DNA of 64,000 bases from Prauserella aidingensis (GCF_024171865.1 NZ_JAMTCN010000003.1:262238-326237), one strand, 5' to 3'; numbered from the stretch's first letter, positions 7,800 to 17,641 are shown. Made by a program: numbers and translations. Notes: generated by a model from the letters alone, not told the origin.

Positions 7800-10607
7800 T
7801 TGGCCCCGCAGAACGACAAGGCAGGGCGCGACGACGCCGCCCAGGGCAACCCGGCGCGCGTCCACGTGATCCGCAACGGCCTGGCGGCGCACCTGCCCGA
7901 CATCGACCCGGAGGAGACCGGCGAATGGCTCGACTCCTTCGACGCAGCACTCGCCACCGGCGGTAAGCAGCGCGCCCGGTACCTGCTCCTGCGCGTGCTG
8001 GAGCGGGCGCGGGAGCGCAACGTCGGCGTCGCCCCGCTCACCGAGACCGACTACGTCAACACCATCCCCACCGAGAACGAGCCGTGGTTCCCCGGCGACG
8101 AGGAGCTCGAGCGCCGCTACCGCGCCTACATCCGGTGGAACGCGGCGGTCATGGTGCACCGGGCACAGCGGCCCGGCGTCGGCGTCGGGGGGCACATCTC
8201 CACGTACGCCTCCTCGGCGGCGCTGTACGAGGTGGGCTTCAACCACTTCTTCCGGGGCAAGGATCACTCGGGCGGCGGCGACCACGTCTTCATCCAGGGC
8301 CACGCCTCCCCCGGCATCTACGCGCGCGCGTTCCTCGAGGGCAGGCTCTCCGAGAACCAGATGGACGGCTTCCGCCAGGAGTTCTCGCACGCGGGCGAGG
8401 GCGGCGGCCTGCCGTCGTACCCGCACCCGCGGCTGATGCCGGAGTTCTGGGAGTACCCGACGGTGTCGATGGGCCTCGGCCCGATGAACGCCGTCTACCA
8501 GGCGCGGTTCAACCGCTACCTGGACGCGCGGGGCATCAAGGACACCAGCGACCAGCACGTGTGGGCGTTCCTCGGCGACGGCGAGATGGACGAGCCGGAA
8601 TCGCGCGGCCTCGTGCACGTCGCCGCGGGTGAGGGACTCGACAACCTCACGTTCGTCATCAACTGCAACCTGCAGCGGCTCGACGGCCCGGTCCGCGGCA
8701 ACGGGAAGATCATCCAGGAGCTGGAGGCCTACTTCCGCGGTGCGGGCTGGAACGTCATCAAGGTCGTCTGGGGCCGCGAGTGGGACGCGCTGCTGCACGG
8801 CGACCGCGACGGCGCGCTGGTCAACCTCATGAACGTCACCCCGGACGGCGACTTCCAGACGTACAAGGCCAACGACGGCGCCTACGTCCGCGAGCACTTC
8901 TTCGGCCGTGACCCGCGCACGAAGGACCTCGTCAAGGACCTGTCCGACGCCGACATCTGGAATCTCAAGCGCGGCGGGCACGACTACCGCAAGGTGTACG
9001 CGGCCTACAAGGCGGCGATGGAGCACCACGGCCAGCCGACCGTGATCCTCGCCCACACGATCAAGGGCTACGGCCTCGGCCCGGCGTTCGAAGGCCGCAA
9101 CGCCACGCACCAGATGAAGAAGCTGACCCTCGACGACCTCAAACTGTTCCGGGACGCCCAGCGCATCCCGATCAGCGACGAGGAGCTCGAGCGCGACCCG
9201 AAGCTGCCGCCGTACTACCACCCTGGCGAGAAATCCCCCGAGATCGAGTACATGCAGGGCCGCCGCAAGACCCTCGGCGGCTACGTGCCGGAGCGCAGGC
9301 CCGCGCGCGCCAAGCCGCTCGCCCTGCCGGGGGACAAGGTCTACGACGCGATCCGGAAGGGCTCGGGCAAGCAGGAGGTCGCCACGACGATGGCGTTCGT
9401 CCGGCTCGTGCGCGAGCTGGCCAAGGACGCCGAGCTCGGACAGCGCATCGTGCCGATCATCCCGGACGAGGCCCGCACCTTCGGCCTCGACTCGATGTTC
9501 CCGACCAACAAGATCTACAACCCGCACGGGCAGACCTACACCTCGGTCGACGCGCAGCTGATGCTCGCCTACAAGGAGTCCGAGGAAGGCCAGCTGCTCC
9601 ACGAGGGCATCAACGAGGCGGGTTCGACGGCGTCGTTCACCGCGGTCGGCACGTCGTACGCCACGCACGGCGAGCCGATGATCCCGATCTACATCTTCTA
9701 CTCGATGTTCGGGTTCCAGCGCACCGGCGACGGCCTGTACGCCGCGGCCGACCAGATGGCGCGCGGCTTCGTGCTGGGCGCCACCGCGGGCCGCACCACC
9801 CTCACGGGTGAGGGCCTGCAGCACGCCGACGGCCACTCGATCCTGCTGTCGGCCACGAACCCGGCCGCGGTGACCTACGACCCGGCGTGGTCGTTCGAGA
9901 TCGCCCACATCGTCAAGGACGGCCTGCGCCGCATGTACGGCGAGACCGGCCCGGACGGCAACGGTGAAAACGTCTTCTACTACATCACCGTCTACAACGA
10001 GCCGTACCAGCAGCCGGCAGAGCCGGAGAACGTCGACGTCGACGGCCTGCTCAAGGGCCTCTACCGCTACGCGGAGGCACCGGCGGGCGACGGCCCGGAG
10101 GCGCAGATCCTGGTCTCCGGCGTGACGATGCCCGACGCGCTGCGGGCCCAGCAGATGCTGCTCGACGAGTGGGGCGTGCGTGCCGCGGTGTGGTCGGCGA
10201 CGTCGTGGACGGAGCTGCGCCGGGACGCGGTCGACGTGGACCGGGACAATTTCCTCAACCCCGCCGACGAGCCGCGTGTGCCGTACGTGACGCAGGCGCT
10301 GCAGGGCGCCGACGGGCCGTTCGTCGCGGTGTCCGACTGGATGCGGGCCGTGCCGGACCTGATCCGGCCGTGGGTCCCCGGCGACATGCTCACGCTCGGT
10401 ACCGACGGGTTCGGCTTCTCGGACACCCGCCCCGCGGCACGCCGTCACTTCCTGGTCGACGCCGAGTCGATCACGGTCGGCGTGCTCACGGCGCTGGCGA
10501 AGCAGGGCGCTGTCGACCAGGACACCGTCTCCCGCGCGGCGCAGCAGTACCGAATCGACGACGTCGGTGCCGCCGGACCTCAGACGTCCGACTCCGGGGT
10601 CGCCTGA
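7800..10607 (+). CDS. aceE: pyruvate dehydrogenase E1 component, homodimeric type
   Basis: A 935-aa thiamine-diphosphate enzyme that decarboxylates pyruvate and acetylates the lipoyl group of E2, feeding acetyl-CoA to the fatty acid genes downstream. Sequence markers include [38 protein letters not shown], the ThDP-binding region [12 protein letters not shown] through [20 protein letters not shown], and the C-terminal [14 protein letters not shown] prefer the TTG at 7800, with GAGGAG 5 bases upstream and the protein starting MAPQNDKAG. An in-frame GTG at 7743 would add 19 residues. Length fits AceE. It is followed by a strong hairpin terminator. Confidence 0.96.
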   Translation: MAPQNDKAGRDDAAQGNPARVHVIRNGLAAHLPDIDPEETGEWLDSFDAALATGGKQRARYLLLRVLERARERNVGVAPLTETDYVNTIPTENEPWFPGDEELERRYRAYIRWNAAVMVHRAQRPGVGVGGHISTYASSAALYEVGFNHFFRGKDHSGGGDHVFIQGHASPGIYARAFLEGRLSENQMDGFRQEFSHAGEGGGLPSYPHPRLMPEFWEYPTVSMGLGPMNAVYQARFNRYLDARGIKDTSDQHVWAFLGDGEMDEPESRGLVHVAAGEGLDNLTFVINCNLQRLDGPVRGNGKIIQELEAYFRGAGWNVIKVVWGREWDALLHGDRDGALVNLMNVTPDGDFQTYKANDGAYVREHFFGRDPRTKDLVKDLSDADIWNLKRGGHDYRKVYAAYKAAMEHHGQPTVILAHTIKGYGLGPAFEGRNATHQMKKLTLDDLKLFRDAQRIPISDEELERDPKLPPYYHPGEKSPEIEYMQGRRKTLGGYVPERRPARAKPLALPGDKVYDAIRKGSGKQEVATTMAFVRLVRELAKDAELGQRIVPIIPDEARTFGLDSMFPTNKIYNPHGQTYTSVDAQLMLAYKESEEGQLLHEGINEAGSTASFTAVGTSYATHGEPMIPIYIFYSMFGFQRTGDGLYAAADQMARGFVLGATAGRTTLTGEGLQHADGHSILLSATNPAAVTYDPAWSFEIAHIVKDGLRRMYGETGPDGNGENVFYYITVYNEPYQQPAEPENVDVDGLLKGLYRYAEAPAGDGPEAQILVSGVTMPDALRAQQMLLDEWGVRAAVWSATSWTELRRDAVDVDRDNFLNPADEPRVPYVTQALQGADGPFVAVSDWMRAVPDLIRPWVPGDMLTLGTDGFGFSDTRPAARRHFLVDAESITVGVLTALAKQGAVDQDTVSRAAQQYRIDDVGAAGPQTSDSGVA

Positions 10608-10692
10608 TTCCCCGGCGATTCCGGACGAAAAGGATGACGCCCACCACTGAAAGTGAGACCGCAGCGCGAGGGATTTCGCCGTTCGCGTGAGG

Positions 10693-10707
10693 TCGTTCCA
10701 CGAACGA
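10693..10707. promoter_or_regulatory. inverted repeat TCGTTC-CAC-GAACGA
   Basis: A perfect 6+3+6 dyad in the aceE-fasR gap, flanked by a direct repeat of GTGAGGTC (10687-10694 and 10708-10715, 21 bp apart). It lies upstream of the terminator hairpin and 262 bp before the regulator start. It could be an operator; no factor can be assigned. Confidence 0.35.
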
Positions 10708-10774
10708 GTGAGGTCTCTGGCCAGCGACGATCCCTCCGGTCCATAGTGGAATCACCGGTGGGGACCGGGGAGAA

Positions 10775-10820
10775 CGAAACCGCCCGACGCAGCGAATCAT
10801 CGCCGCGTCGGGCGGTTTCG
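10775..10820. terminator. hairpin terminator after aceE
   Basis: A perfect 16-bp stem (CGAAACCGCCCGACGC with its complement) around a 14-base loop, 168 bp after the aceE stop. It separates aceE from the fas regulator. There is no clear T-run, as is common for actinobacterial terminators. Confidence 0.75.
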
Positions 10821-10968
10821 CGTCGGACGGGTGTTCCGTCCGCGACGCTCGCCGTCCCGGACGATCCGGCGGGACGGCCGGGGCCGTCCCGCTGGCGGGT
10901 GTGTGCCACCGCTCAGTCGCCCTGTTCCGTGGCCGTTGCGACGCCCGGCGACGTACGATCGCAGGCAA

Positions 10969-12321
10969 ATGACCTCCGACGATTCCCGGCGCACGCGGTC
11001 GAGTGCCGGCACGAGAAGCACGTCCTCGACCTCCCGCAAGGCCTCGACGACGACGTCGTCCGCGAAGGCCGAGAACTCCTCGCGCTCGACACCGGCCACC
11101 CCGGCAGGCACCTCCACCCCGGCGAAGGGCACGCCGCGGAGGTCGAACCGGTTGTCGGCGCGGACGTTGCGGGAGTTGGAACGCGCCTCGGGCAGGCTCG
11201 CCAAGGCCAGCGTCGCCGCGATGGAGGAGCAGCTGTCCTGGTTCGGCAGGCTGCCCGCCGACCAGCGCGCCAGCGTCCTGCTCATCACGCAGACCGGTGC
11301 GGCGGGCTTCGTCCGCTGGCTGCGGGATCCCGAACACGCCCTCGAACTGACGACCGAGGCGTTCCGCGGCGCGCCGCGCGACCTGTCCCGCTGGATCAGC
11401 CTGCGGCAGACGGTCGGACTGGTGCGCCTGGCTATCGAGGTCTTCGAGCAGCAGCTGCCCGAGTTCGCCGCCGACGAGGCCGAGAGCGCCGCGCTCGTCG
11501 AAGGCATCCTCCGGTACGGCCGTGAGGTGGCGTTCGCCGCCGCCAGTTCGTACGCCGCGGCCGCCGAGGCCCGCGGCGCCTGGGACGCCCGGCTCGAGGC
11601 GCTCGTCGTCGACGGCATCGTCCGCGGCGACGCCGAGGAGTCCGTGCTCTCCCGCGCGGCCGCGCTCGGCTGGGACCCCGCCGCCAGCGCGACCGTCATG
11701 GTCGGCACGTCGCCGTCGGACGATCCGCCGACCGTGGTCTTCGAGGTGCGCAGCCGCGCGGCGCGCGCAGGCTGCCCGGTGCTGTTGGGTGTGCAGGGCA
11801 CGCGGCTCGTCGTCGTGGCGGGCGGCGCGGACGACGAACAGGCTCGCGACGGCGCACTGCTCGACACCCTCGCCGCGGCGTTCGGCGACGGCCCGATCGT
11901 CGCGGGCCCGACCGTCTCCGGCCTGGCCGAGGCGCACGCCAGCGCCGCGGAGGCGCTGTCGGCCATGCGCGCCGTCGTGGCCTGGCCCGGCGCTCCGCGC
12001 CCCGTGCGCGCGATCGACCTGCTGCCCGAACGCGCACTCGCGGGCGACCCCTCCGCGGAACGGCGGCTCGTCGACGAGATCGCCAAGCCGCTGGAGGACG
12101 CGGGTCCCGCACTGCTGGCCACGGTCGAGGGATACCTGGAGACCGGAGGCGTGCTCGAGATGTGCGCCCGCCGGCTGTTCGTCCACCCGAACACGGTGCG
12201 TTACAGGCTGCGCAAGGCCGCCGAGCTGACCGGCCGCAACGCCGCGGACCCCCGGGATGCCCTGGTGCTGCGCGTGGCGCTGGCCGCGAGCCGACTCGCC
12301 GGCGCCCGCAGTCAGTGGTGA
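10969..12321 (+). CDS. fasR: PucR/CdaR-type regulator of fatty acid synthesis, FasR-like
   Basis: A 450-aa regulator located directly before fabD, as in Streptomyces where FasR activates the fabD-fabH-acpP-fabF operon. The N-terminal roughly 55 residues are Ser/Thr/Lys-rich and probably disordered. A helical sensory domain follows (SVAAMEEQLSWFGRLPADQR to about residue 230), then a GGDEF-like region. The C-terminal PucR helix-turn-helix is LFVHPNTVRYRLRKAAELTG. The start is ATG at 10969, preceded by a weak purine run. The gap to fabD is about 160 bp and contains the probable fab promoter and a mini-ORF. The mycobacterial protein also called FasR is an unrelated TetR. Confidence 0.88.
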   Translation: MTSDDSRRTRSSAGTRSTSSTSRKASTTTSSAKAENSSRSTPATPAGTSTPAKGTPRRSNRLSARTLRELERASGRLAKASVAAMEEQLSWFGRLPADQRASVLLITQTGAAGFVRWLRDPEHALELTTEAFRGAPRDLSRWISLRQTVGLVRLAIEVFEQQLPEFAADEAESAALVEGILRYGREVAFAAASSYAAAAEARGAWDARLEALVVDGIVRGDAEESVLSRAAALGWDPAASATVMVGTSPSDDPPTVVFEVRSRAARAGCPVLLGVQGTRLVVVAGGADDEQARDGALLDTLAAAFGDGPIVAGPTVSGLAEAHASAAEALSAMRAVVAWPGAPRPVRAIDLLPERALAGDPSAERRLVDEIAKPLEDAGPALLATVEGYLETGGVLEMCARRLFVHPNTVRYRLRKAAELTGRNAADPRDALVLRVALAASRLAGARSQW

Positions 12322-12479
12322 CGCAGCTCTCCCGCCGCCCGCTCCGGAGTGGTGAGCCCGATCACGATCTTGACGACAGCGGCACCCGAACTGCGCAGAA
12401 CCGACAAGGTGATCTCGCTGGACAACGGCCGACGCCACCGACTTTTGTATGGTTTCCACAACCGGGGAGGCGTGAGTTC

Positions 12480-12533
12480 GTGAGGCATCGGCATCCCCGC
12501 ACCGGCCCGCCGACGTGTTTTCTGGTCTCGTGA
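12480..12533 (+). CDS. 17-aa leader mini-ORF overlapping the fabD start
   Basis: GTG at 12480 has an excellent GGGGAGG site (12464-12470) 9 bases upstream and encodes MRHRHPRTGPPTCFLVS. Its TGA (12531-12533) overlaps the fabD GTG (12530-12532) in a GTGA arrangement. The fabD start itself has no good ribosome site, so fabD translation may depend on ribosomes finishing this mini-ORF. A possible -10 (TATGGT, 12448-12453) lies just before it. Whether the peptide matters or only its translation cannot be decided from one sequence. Confidence 0.5.
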   Translation: MRHRHPRTGPPTCFLVS

Positions 12534-13435
12534 TCGCGCTTCTATGCCCGGGCCAGGGTGCGCAATCCCCTGGCATGCTCAACGACTGGCTCGAACTCGA
12601 CGGCGCCCGTGAGCGCCTGCAGCAGTGGTCCGAGAAGGCGGACCTCGACCTGATCCGGCTCGGCACCGAGGCGGGCGCCGAGGAGATCCGCGACACCGCG
12701 ATCACCCAGCCGCTGACGGTCGCCACGTCGCTGCTGGCCGCCGAGTACCTCCCGGAGACGCCGTCCGACGCGCCCGTGGCGGGCCACTCGGTGGGCGAGC
12801 TCGCCGCCGCCGCCATCGCGGGTGTGCTGCCCGCGGAGGACGCCGTGGCGCTGGCGGCCGTGCGCGGCGCCGCGATGGCCAAGGCCTGCGCGCTCGAGCC
12901 CACCGGCATGGCCGCGGTCATGCTGGGCGACCCGGACGAGGTCGTCGCCTGGCTGGCCGAACGCGATCTGGAGGCGGCCAACCGCAACGGCGCAGGCCAG
13001 ATCGTGGCGTCGGGCTCGGCCGAGGCGATCGAGCGGATCGTCGCCGAGCCGATGGAGGGCACGAAGGTGCGCCCGCTGCAGGTCGCGGGAGCGTTCCACA
13101 CCCGGTACATGGCGCCCGCCGAGGAGGCGCTGCGCGCGCACGTCGCCGACCTCTCCCCCGCCGACCCCACCCGGCCGCTGCTGTCGAACGCCGACGGCGC
13201 GGTCGTCACCGGCGGAGCCGCGTACCTCGAGCGCCTCGTCGCCCAGGTCACGAAGCCGGTGCGATGGGACCTGACGATGCAGGGACTCGTCGGTCTCGAC
13301 GTCACCGCCACGGCCGAACTGCCGCCCGCGGGAACGCTCAGCGGCCTGGTCCGCCGCGAGCTCAAGGGCACCGTCTCCTCGGCGGTCGCGCTCAAGAAGC
13401 CCGGCGACCTCGACGACCTGGACCCGGCCGCATGA
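12530..13435 (+). CDS. fabD: malonyl-CoA:ACP transacylase
   Basis: A 301-aa enzyme that loads malonyl groups onto acyl carrier protein for chain elongation. The family N-terminus IALLCPGQGAQSPGM is present. The serine nucleophile lies in GHSVGE (Ser about 87), followed by the usual arginine-bearing helix and a histidine in AGAFHTRYM. Length is normal. The GTG start at 12530 is fixed by homology, since FabD begins right before the PGQGAQ loop, but it has only a weak ribosome site of its own. The stop overlaps fabH as ATGA. First gene of the FAS II operon. Confidence 0.96.
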   Translation: MIALLCPGQGAQSPGMLNDWLELDGARERLQQWSEKADLDLIRLGTEAGAEEIRDTAITQPLTVATSLLAAEYLPETPSDAPVAGHSVGELAAAAIAGVLPAEDAVALAAVRGAAMAKACALEPTGMAAVMLGDPDEVVAWLAERDLEAANRNGAGQIVASGSAEAIERIVAEPMEGTKVRPLQVAGAFHTRYMAPAEEALRAHVADLSPADPTRPLLSNADGAVVTGGAAYLERLVAQVTKPVRWDLTMQGLVGLDVTATAELPPAGTLSGLVRRELKGTVSSAVALKKPGDLDDLDPAA

Positions 13436-14406
13436 GCGCGCTGACCCTCCGGCAGGGACCCGCCGCGACCCGCGTACTCGGCATCGGCAGCACCCAGCCC
13501 GACCGTGCGGTGACCAACGACGAGCTCGCCCGGCACATGGACACCAGCGACCAGTGGATCCGCGAGCGCGTCGGCATCGTCGAGCGTCGCTTCGCGGGCG
13601 ACGACGAACGGCTGGTCGACATGGCCGTCGCAGCGGGCGCCAAGGCGCTCGCGGACGCGGGTGCGGCCCCGTCCGACGTCGACACGGTCATCCTGCCGAA
13701 CTGCACGATGCCCTCCCCGATCCCGAACGCGGCCGCCCAGGTCGCCGACCGGATCGGGATCAGCGGCGCGGGCGCGTTCGACATCAACGCGGCGTGCGCG
13801 GGGTTCTGCTACGGACTCGCGCTCGCCTCGGACCTGATCCGCGGTGGTTCGGCCCGCAAGGTCCTCGTGATCGGTGCCGAGAAGCTCACCGACGTCGTCG
13901 ACCCGACCGACCGCTCGACGGCGATCATCTTCGCCGACGGTGCGGGCGCGGCACTGGTCGGACCGGCCGACGAGCCGGGCATCGGGCCGGTGTCGTGGGG
14001 CAGCGCAGGCGACCAGGTCGACATGATCTACATGCGCGAGCACAAGTACCTGTTCCAGGAGGGACAGTCGGTGTTCCGCTGGGCGACCACGCAGATCGCG
14101 CCCGTGGCGACCGAAGCCGTCGAACGTGCCGGGCTGCAGCTCTCCGATGTGGACGTGCTGATCCCGCACCAGGCGAACCTGCGTATCGTCGAATCGATCG
14201 CCAAACGGCTGCGCGCCCAGGGGGCACGTGACGACATGGTGGTCGCCGACGACATCCGCTACTCCGGCAACACCTCGTCGGCGTCGATCCCCCTGGCACT
14301 CGACCACATGCGCGCGTCGGGCAGCGTCTCGTCGGGCGACGTCGTGCTGGCCGTCGGCTTCGGTGCCGGCCTGTCGTACGCGGGGCAGGTTCTCATCTGC
14401 CCTTAA
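13432..14406 (+). CDS. fabH: beta-ketoacyl-ACP synthase III
   Basis: A 324-aa initiating condensing enzyme that joins a starter acyl-CoA to malonyl-ACP. The catalytic triad is visible: Cys122 in INAACAGFCYGL, His in LIPHQANLRI and Asn in YSGNTSSAS. The GAGAALVGP and VGFGAGLSYAG segments are typical of FabH. It overlaps fabD by 4 bp. The starter preference (branched or straight acyl-CoA) cannot be read from the motifs. Followed by 83 bp and acpP. Confidence 0.97.
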   Translation: MSALTLRQGPAATRVLGIGSTQPDRAVTNDELARHMDTSDQWIRERVGIVERRFAGDDERLVDMAVAAGAKALADAGAAPSDVDTVILPNCTMPSPIPNAAAQVADRIGISGAGAFDINAACAGFCYGLALASDLIRGGSARKVLVIGAEKLTDVVDPTDRSTAIIFADGAGAALVGPADEPGIGPVSWGSAGDQVDMIYMREHKYLFQEGQSVFRWATTQIAPVATEAVERAGLQLSDVDVLIPHQANLRIVESIAKRLRAQGARDDMVVADDIRYSGNTSSASIPLALDHMRASGSVSSGDVVLAVGFGAGLSYAGQVLICP

Positions 14407-14489
14407 CCAGAAGCGCGGACGACGGACCACCCCGGTCCGTTAGTGTTCGTCCCGACCATCCATCCGAAAGCAACGAAAGGAACACCAAA

Positions 14490-14735
14490 GTGGCCGACAA
14501 GACGGAGCTGCTGACCGGACTCGCCGAGATCGTCGAGGAGGTCGCCGGCGTGGCCAAGGACGACGTCACCGCCGAGAAGTCGTTCGTGGACGACCTCGAC
14601 ATCGACTCGCTCTCCATGGTGGAGATCGCCGTGCAGGCCGAGGACCGGTTCGGTGTGAAGATCCCGGACGACGAGCTCGCGAACCTCAAGACGGTCGGCG
14701 ACGCCGTGGACTACGTCGCGGCCAACTCCAAGTAA
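14490..14735 (+). CDS. acpP: acyl carrier protein
   Basis: An 81-aa acidic four-helix carrier for growing fatty acyl chains. The phosphopantetheine site is Ser40 in the DIDSLSM motif, followed by the recognition helix MVEIAVQAEDRFGVKIPDDE. The GTG start at 14490 has GAAAGGA 9 bases upstream. It is the third gene of the FAS operon, 35 bp before the ketosynthase gene. Size and charge are normal for AcpP/AcpM without the longer mycobacterial tail. Confidence 0.97.
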   Translation: MADKTELLTGLAEIVEEVAGVAKDDVTAEKSFVDDLDIDSLSMVEIAVQAEDRFGVKIPDDELANLKTVGDAVDYVAANSK

Positions 14736-14770
14736 ACGCCACTCGGTCGGCTACCTCGGGGAGACTCCAC

Positions 14771-16018
14771 ATGAGCAACACCGACGTCGTGATCACCGGT
14801 ATCGGTGCGACCACGCCGCTCGGACCGGACGTGACGTCCACATGGGACGGCCTGCTCGCCGGGCGCAGCGGAGTGCGCGCCCTCGAAGCAGACTGGGCGG
14901 AGGCCTACGACCTGCCGGTCCGCATCGGCGCCACCCTCGCCGAGGAGCCGACCGAGAAGATCCCGCGCGTCCGGGCACGGCGGCTCGACCGCTGTGAACA
15001 GGTCGCGCTCATCGCGGCGTGGCAGGCCTGGGAGGACGCGGGCTACTCGTTGCCGTCCGACGACGGCGAGGACGTCGAGCCCGAGCGGCTCGGCGTGTCC
15101 ATCGGCACCGGCATCGGGGGCCCCGTCACGCTGCTCGAGCAGGACGACAACCTCGAACAGCACGGCATGCGGAAGGTGTCACCGCTGACGGTGCCGATGC
15201 TCATGCCGAACGGGCCCGCCGCGCACGTGGGTATCGAACTCCGGGCCCGCGCGGGCGTGCACTCGCCCGCGTCGGCGTGCGCCTCGGGCGCGGAGGGCAT
15301 CGCCAAGGCCTACGACATGATCCGTTCCGGCAGGGCCGACGTGGTCGTGGCGGGCGGCGCCGAGGCGTGCATCCACCCGATCACCATCGCCGGGTTCGCC
15401 CAGGCCCGCACCGTGTCGACCCGCAACGACGACCCGGAACGCGCCTCCCGGCCGTTCGACGTCGACCGCGACGGGTTCGTCCTCGGCGAGGGCGCGGGCG
15501 TCATGGTGCTGGAGAGCGCGGCCCACGCCGAGGCGCGCGGCGCCCGTGTCTACGGCAAGGTCGCGGGCACCGGCATCACCTCGGACGCGTACCACATCAC
15601 GGGCAACCACCCGGACGGCATCGGCCAGATCGCGGCGATGCGCCAGGCCATCGAACAGGCGGGTGTCACCACCCGCGACGTGGGCCACGTGAACGCGCAC
15701 GCGACGTCGACGGTCGTCGGCGACGTCGGCGAGGCCGCGGCCATCCAGAAGGCGCTCGGCGACCACCCGGTCGTGACCGCGCCGAAGAGCGCGCTCGGCC
15801 ACCTCGTCGGCGGTGCGGGCGCGGTCGAAGGCATCGCCACGCTGCTGGCGATCTACCACGGCGTCGTGCCGATGACGCTCAACCTCGGCGAGCTCGACCC
15901 GAAGGTGGAGCTGGACGTCGTCGCGGGCGAACCGCGCAAGATGGAGCTGTCCGCGGCGATCAGCAACTCGTTCGGCTTCGGCGGCCACAACACGGCCCTG
16001 CTGTTCACCTCGGCCTGA
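14771..16018 (+). CDS. fabF: beta-ketoacyl-ACP synthase II (FabF/KasA type)
   Basis: A 415-aa elongating condensing enzyme. The active-site cysteine is Cys170 in HSPASACASGAEG. The two histidines are in VNAHATST and KSALGHLVGGAGAVE, giving the Cys-His-His set plus the conserved Lys. Also visible are GFVLGEGAGVMVLE and the C-terminal NSFGFGGHN. Only one ketosynthase follows acpP here, whereas mycobacteria carry kasA and kasB. The ATG start follows GGGAGAC. A GC-rich hairpin terminator closes the operon. Confidence 0.97.
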   Translation: MSNTDVVITGIGATTPLGPDVTSTWDGLLAGRSGVRALEADWAEAYDLPVRIGATLAEEPTEKIPRVRARRLDRCEQVALIAAWQAWEDAGYSLPSDDGEDVEPERLGVSIGTGIGGPVTLLEQDDNLEQHGMRKVSPLTVPMLMPNGPAAHVGIELRARAGVHSPASACASGAEGIAKAYDMIRSGRADVVVAGGAEACIHPITIAGFAQARTVSTRNDDPERASRPFDVDRDGFVLGEGAGVMVLESAAHAEARGARVYGKVAGTGITSDAYHITGNHPDGIGQIAAMRQAIEQAGVTTRDVGHVNAHATSTVVGDVGEAAAIQKALGDHPVVTAPKSALGHLVGGAGAVEGIATLLAIYHGVVPMTLNLGELDPKVELDVVAGEPRKMELSAAISNSFGFGGHNTALLFTSA

Positions 16019-16037
16019 GTTCGGCCTCCCCGCCCCG

Positions 16038-16080
16038 CCGCCCCGGTCCTGCGACCTCGAGAGTCGCGGGGCCGGGGCGG
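16038..16080. terminator. terminator of the fab operon
   Basis: CCGCCCCGG pairs with CCGGGGCGG, and an inner GCGAC pairs with GTCGC, giving a long GC-rich hairpin 20 bp after the fabF stop. It also faces the minus-strand gene ending at 16163. Confidence 0.7.
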
Positions 16081-16162
16081 TGGTCGTCGATAAGTGCGGA
16101 CGGCGGCTGTGGCCACGGCGCTGCGCGGCCGCCGACCACCCCGCCTCACCGGCGGAAACGCG

Positions 16163-16756
16163 TCAGCAGCGGGACTGTTCCGGCACCGTGCCCGGAGGAA
16201 CGGTGCCGATCCGCCACCCGTCCTCCGCCCTGGTCAGCGGAAACGCGAGGCGCCACCGGATGCAGTCGGACTGCAGGTCGTCCGGCGCGTCCGCCGCGTC
16301 CTGCACGCTCGTGAACCCGAGCAGCACCGTCAGCCCGTCGTCGGGTGCGGCCTCGATCCGGTACACGCGGATGCTGCCGTCGCGAGTACTGCGGTAGTTG
16401 CGGCGCCACTCCTGCTCGCCCTGCAGTGCGGCACGTTCCGCGACGACCGTGGTGACCCACAGGTCGTAGTCGCGCCCGTTGATCGCGTCGAAGTAGTTCT
16501 GCAGCACACCGCGGACGTCCTGTGCATCCGGGTGGGCGGCCGCGTCCGCGGTGAGCTGCACCCGCGTGGGGCCGGGTTGGTCGGCCGGCGCCACCGAGGT
16601 CGCCGCGGCCGAGGTCGGCGGGGCCGCGGGCCGCGACGTCCGGGACGGCGGCTGGTAGACCTCGCGTGCCACGAGGCCGCCCCCGACCGTCAGCGCCACG
16701 ACCGCGACGAGCACCGGCACCAGCCAGCGTCGGTGCGGAAGAGACGTGGTCGACAC
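16163..16756 (-). CDS. membrane-anchored extracytoplasmic protein with an NTF2/Mce-associated-like fold
   Basis: A 197-aa protein with one N-terminal membrane segment (WLVPVLVAVVALTVGGGLVA), a Pro/Ala/Thr-rich linker to about residue 65, and a C-terminal alpha-beta domain (VRGVLQNYFDAINGRDYDLW onward). That domain resembles the NTF2-like fold of Mce-associated and lipoprotein families: a helix with YFxAINxRDYxxxW, then sheets ending in GWRIGTVPPG. The two cysteines in the domain could pair outside the membrane. No enzymatic motif. GTG start at 16756 with a weak ribosome site. Function unknown; the family resemblance is my reading of the pattern. Confidence 0.75.
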   Translation of the reverse strand: MSTTSLPHRRWLVPVLVAVVALTVGGGLVAREVYQPPSRTSRPAAPPTSAAATSVAPADQPGPTRVQLTADAAAHPDAQDVRGVLQNYFDAINGRDYDLWVTTVVAERAALQGEQEWRRNYRSTRDGSIRVYRIEAAPDDGLTVLLGFTSVQDAADAPDDLQSDCIRWRLAFPLTRAEDGWRIGTVPPGTVPEQSRC

Positions 16757-16865
16757 CGGTCCAGACTACTGCGCACAGGGCACGTCGCACCTCTGGCGAC
16801 CGTCGAACGGCGTCCACCGCCCCCGCCCGGTCCTCCGCTGGGTCCGTCCGTGGCCGCCCGCACCG

Positions 16866-16910
16866 GTGCCGCCCGGACCAGTGCCGTCCGGACCAGTGCC
16901 GTCCGGAGGA
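16866..16910. repeat. three tandem 15-bp repeats downstream of the DUF3145 gene
   Basis: Units GTGCCGCCCGGACCA, GTGCCGTCCGGACCA and GTGCCGTCCGGAGGA run head to tail and end 4 bases before the DUF3145 stop codon. Each contains the palindrome-like core TCCGGA. The array is non-coding and lies in the 158-bp gap between two minus-strand genes. Confidence 0.8.
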
Positions 16911-16914
16911 CGGC

Positions 16915-17406
16915 TCAGCCGACCTGGTGCAACCACGTCACCGGGGCACCGTCCCCCGCGTGCCGGAACGGTTCGAGCGCCTCGTCCCACCCCGCGCCGA
17001 GCAACTCGTCGATCTTGTGCGCGAGCTGCTCCGACGCGCGGCTCTTGGCGACCAGGCTGCGCAACTGGTCCTCGGGCACGACGATGTCGCCGTTGGCGCT
17101 GGTGCGCGCGTGCCACAGGCCCATACCGGGCACGTGGCAGAAGCGCTGACCGTCGACACCGGGACTGGGTTCCTCGGTGATCTCGAAACGGACCATGGGC
17201 CACGCCTTCAGCGCGCCGGCCAGCTTGCCCGCGGTACCCGCCGGACCACGCCACTCGCATTCGGCGCGTAGCTGACCGGGAGCTGCGGGCTGCGCAGTCC
17301 AGCGCAATTCGGCACGCGTGCCGAGCGTGCCTGAAATCGCCCACTCGACGTGCGGGCACACCGCAGACGGCGACGAGTGGACGTACACAACGCCACGTGT
17401 GCTCAC
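16915..17406 (-). CDS. DUF3145 family protein
   Basis: A 163-aa actinobacterial protein of unknown function. The conserved start MSTRGVVYVHSSPSAVCPHV is intact, followed by EWAISGTLGTRAELRW and the C-terminal helix ASEQLAHKIDELLGAGWDEA. In Streptomyces the homologue also sits next to the fab operon, so a link to lipid metabolism is plausible but untested. The GTG at 17406 is fixed by the conserved N-terminus. The divergent gap to 17642 contains AT-rich stretches (17490-17510) likely to hold promoters for both directions. Confidence 0.9.
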   Translation of the reverse strand: MSTRGVVYVHSSPSAVCPHVEWAISGTLGTRAELRWTAQPAAPGQLRAECEWRGPAGTAGKLAGALKAWPMVRFEITEEPSPGVDGQRFCHVPGMGLWHARTSANGDIVVPEDQLRSLVAKSRASEQLAHKIDELLGAGWDEALEPFRHAGDGAPVTWLHQVG

Positions 17407-17641
17407 TGCTGACCTCCGCTGTTCGACGAGGGGCGTCTTCCCCTACGACCTCGCGAACCACGCCGAGCTCAGTGCATGAGCACCGCTTGATGTTTTCTCT
17501 CGCACATTTTGCACCGCAGCAGCCCATTGCGCCACACGGACCCCTCAGATCACACCCCGACCTGGGCCAGGTGGACCCGCCGCGACCTACGAGCCGGTAG
17601 ATTCCCGATGCCAGTTCAGCAGGCGCAGGGAGGCTCGAGGG

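Noticed and set aside
7260-10448. Open minus-strand frame of over 1000 codons opposite aceE
   Set aside because: It is antisense to a clearly conserved enzyme, has an Arg/Val/His-rich composition, no ribosome site and no family resemblance. Long antisense frames are expected at this GC content.
10486-14430. Open minus-strand frame of over 1300 codons opposite fasR-fabD-fabH
   Set aside because: Same reason: it mirrors the third-position GC of the fab genes and spans several real gene boundaries.
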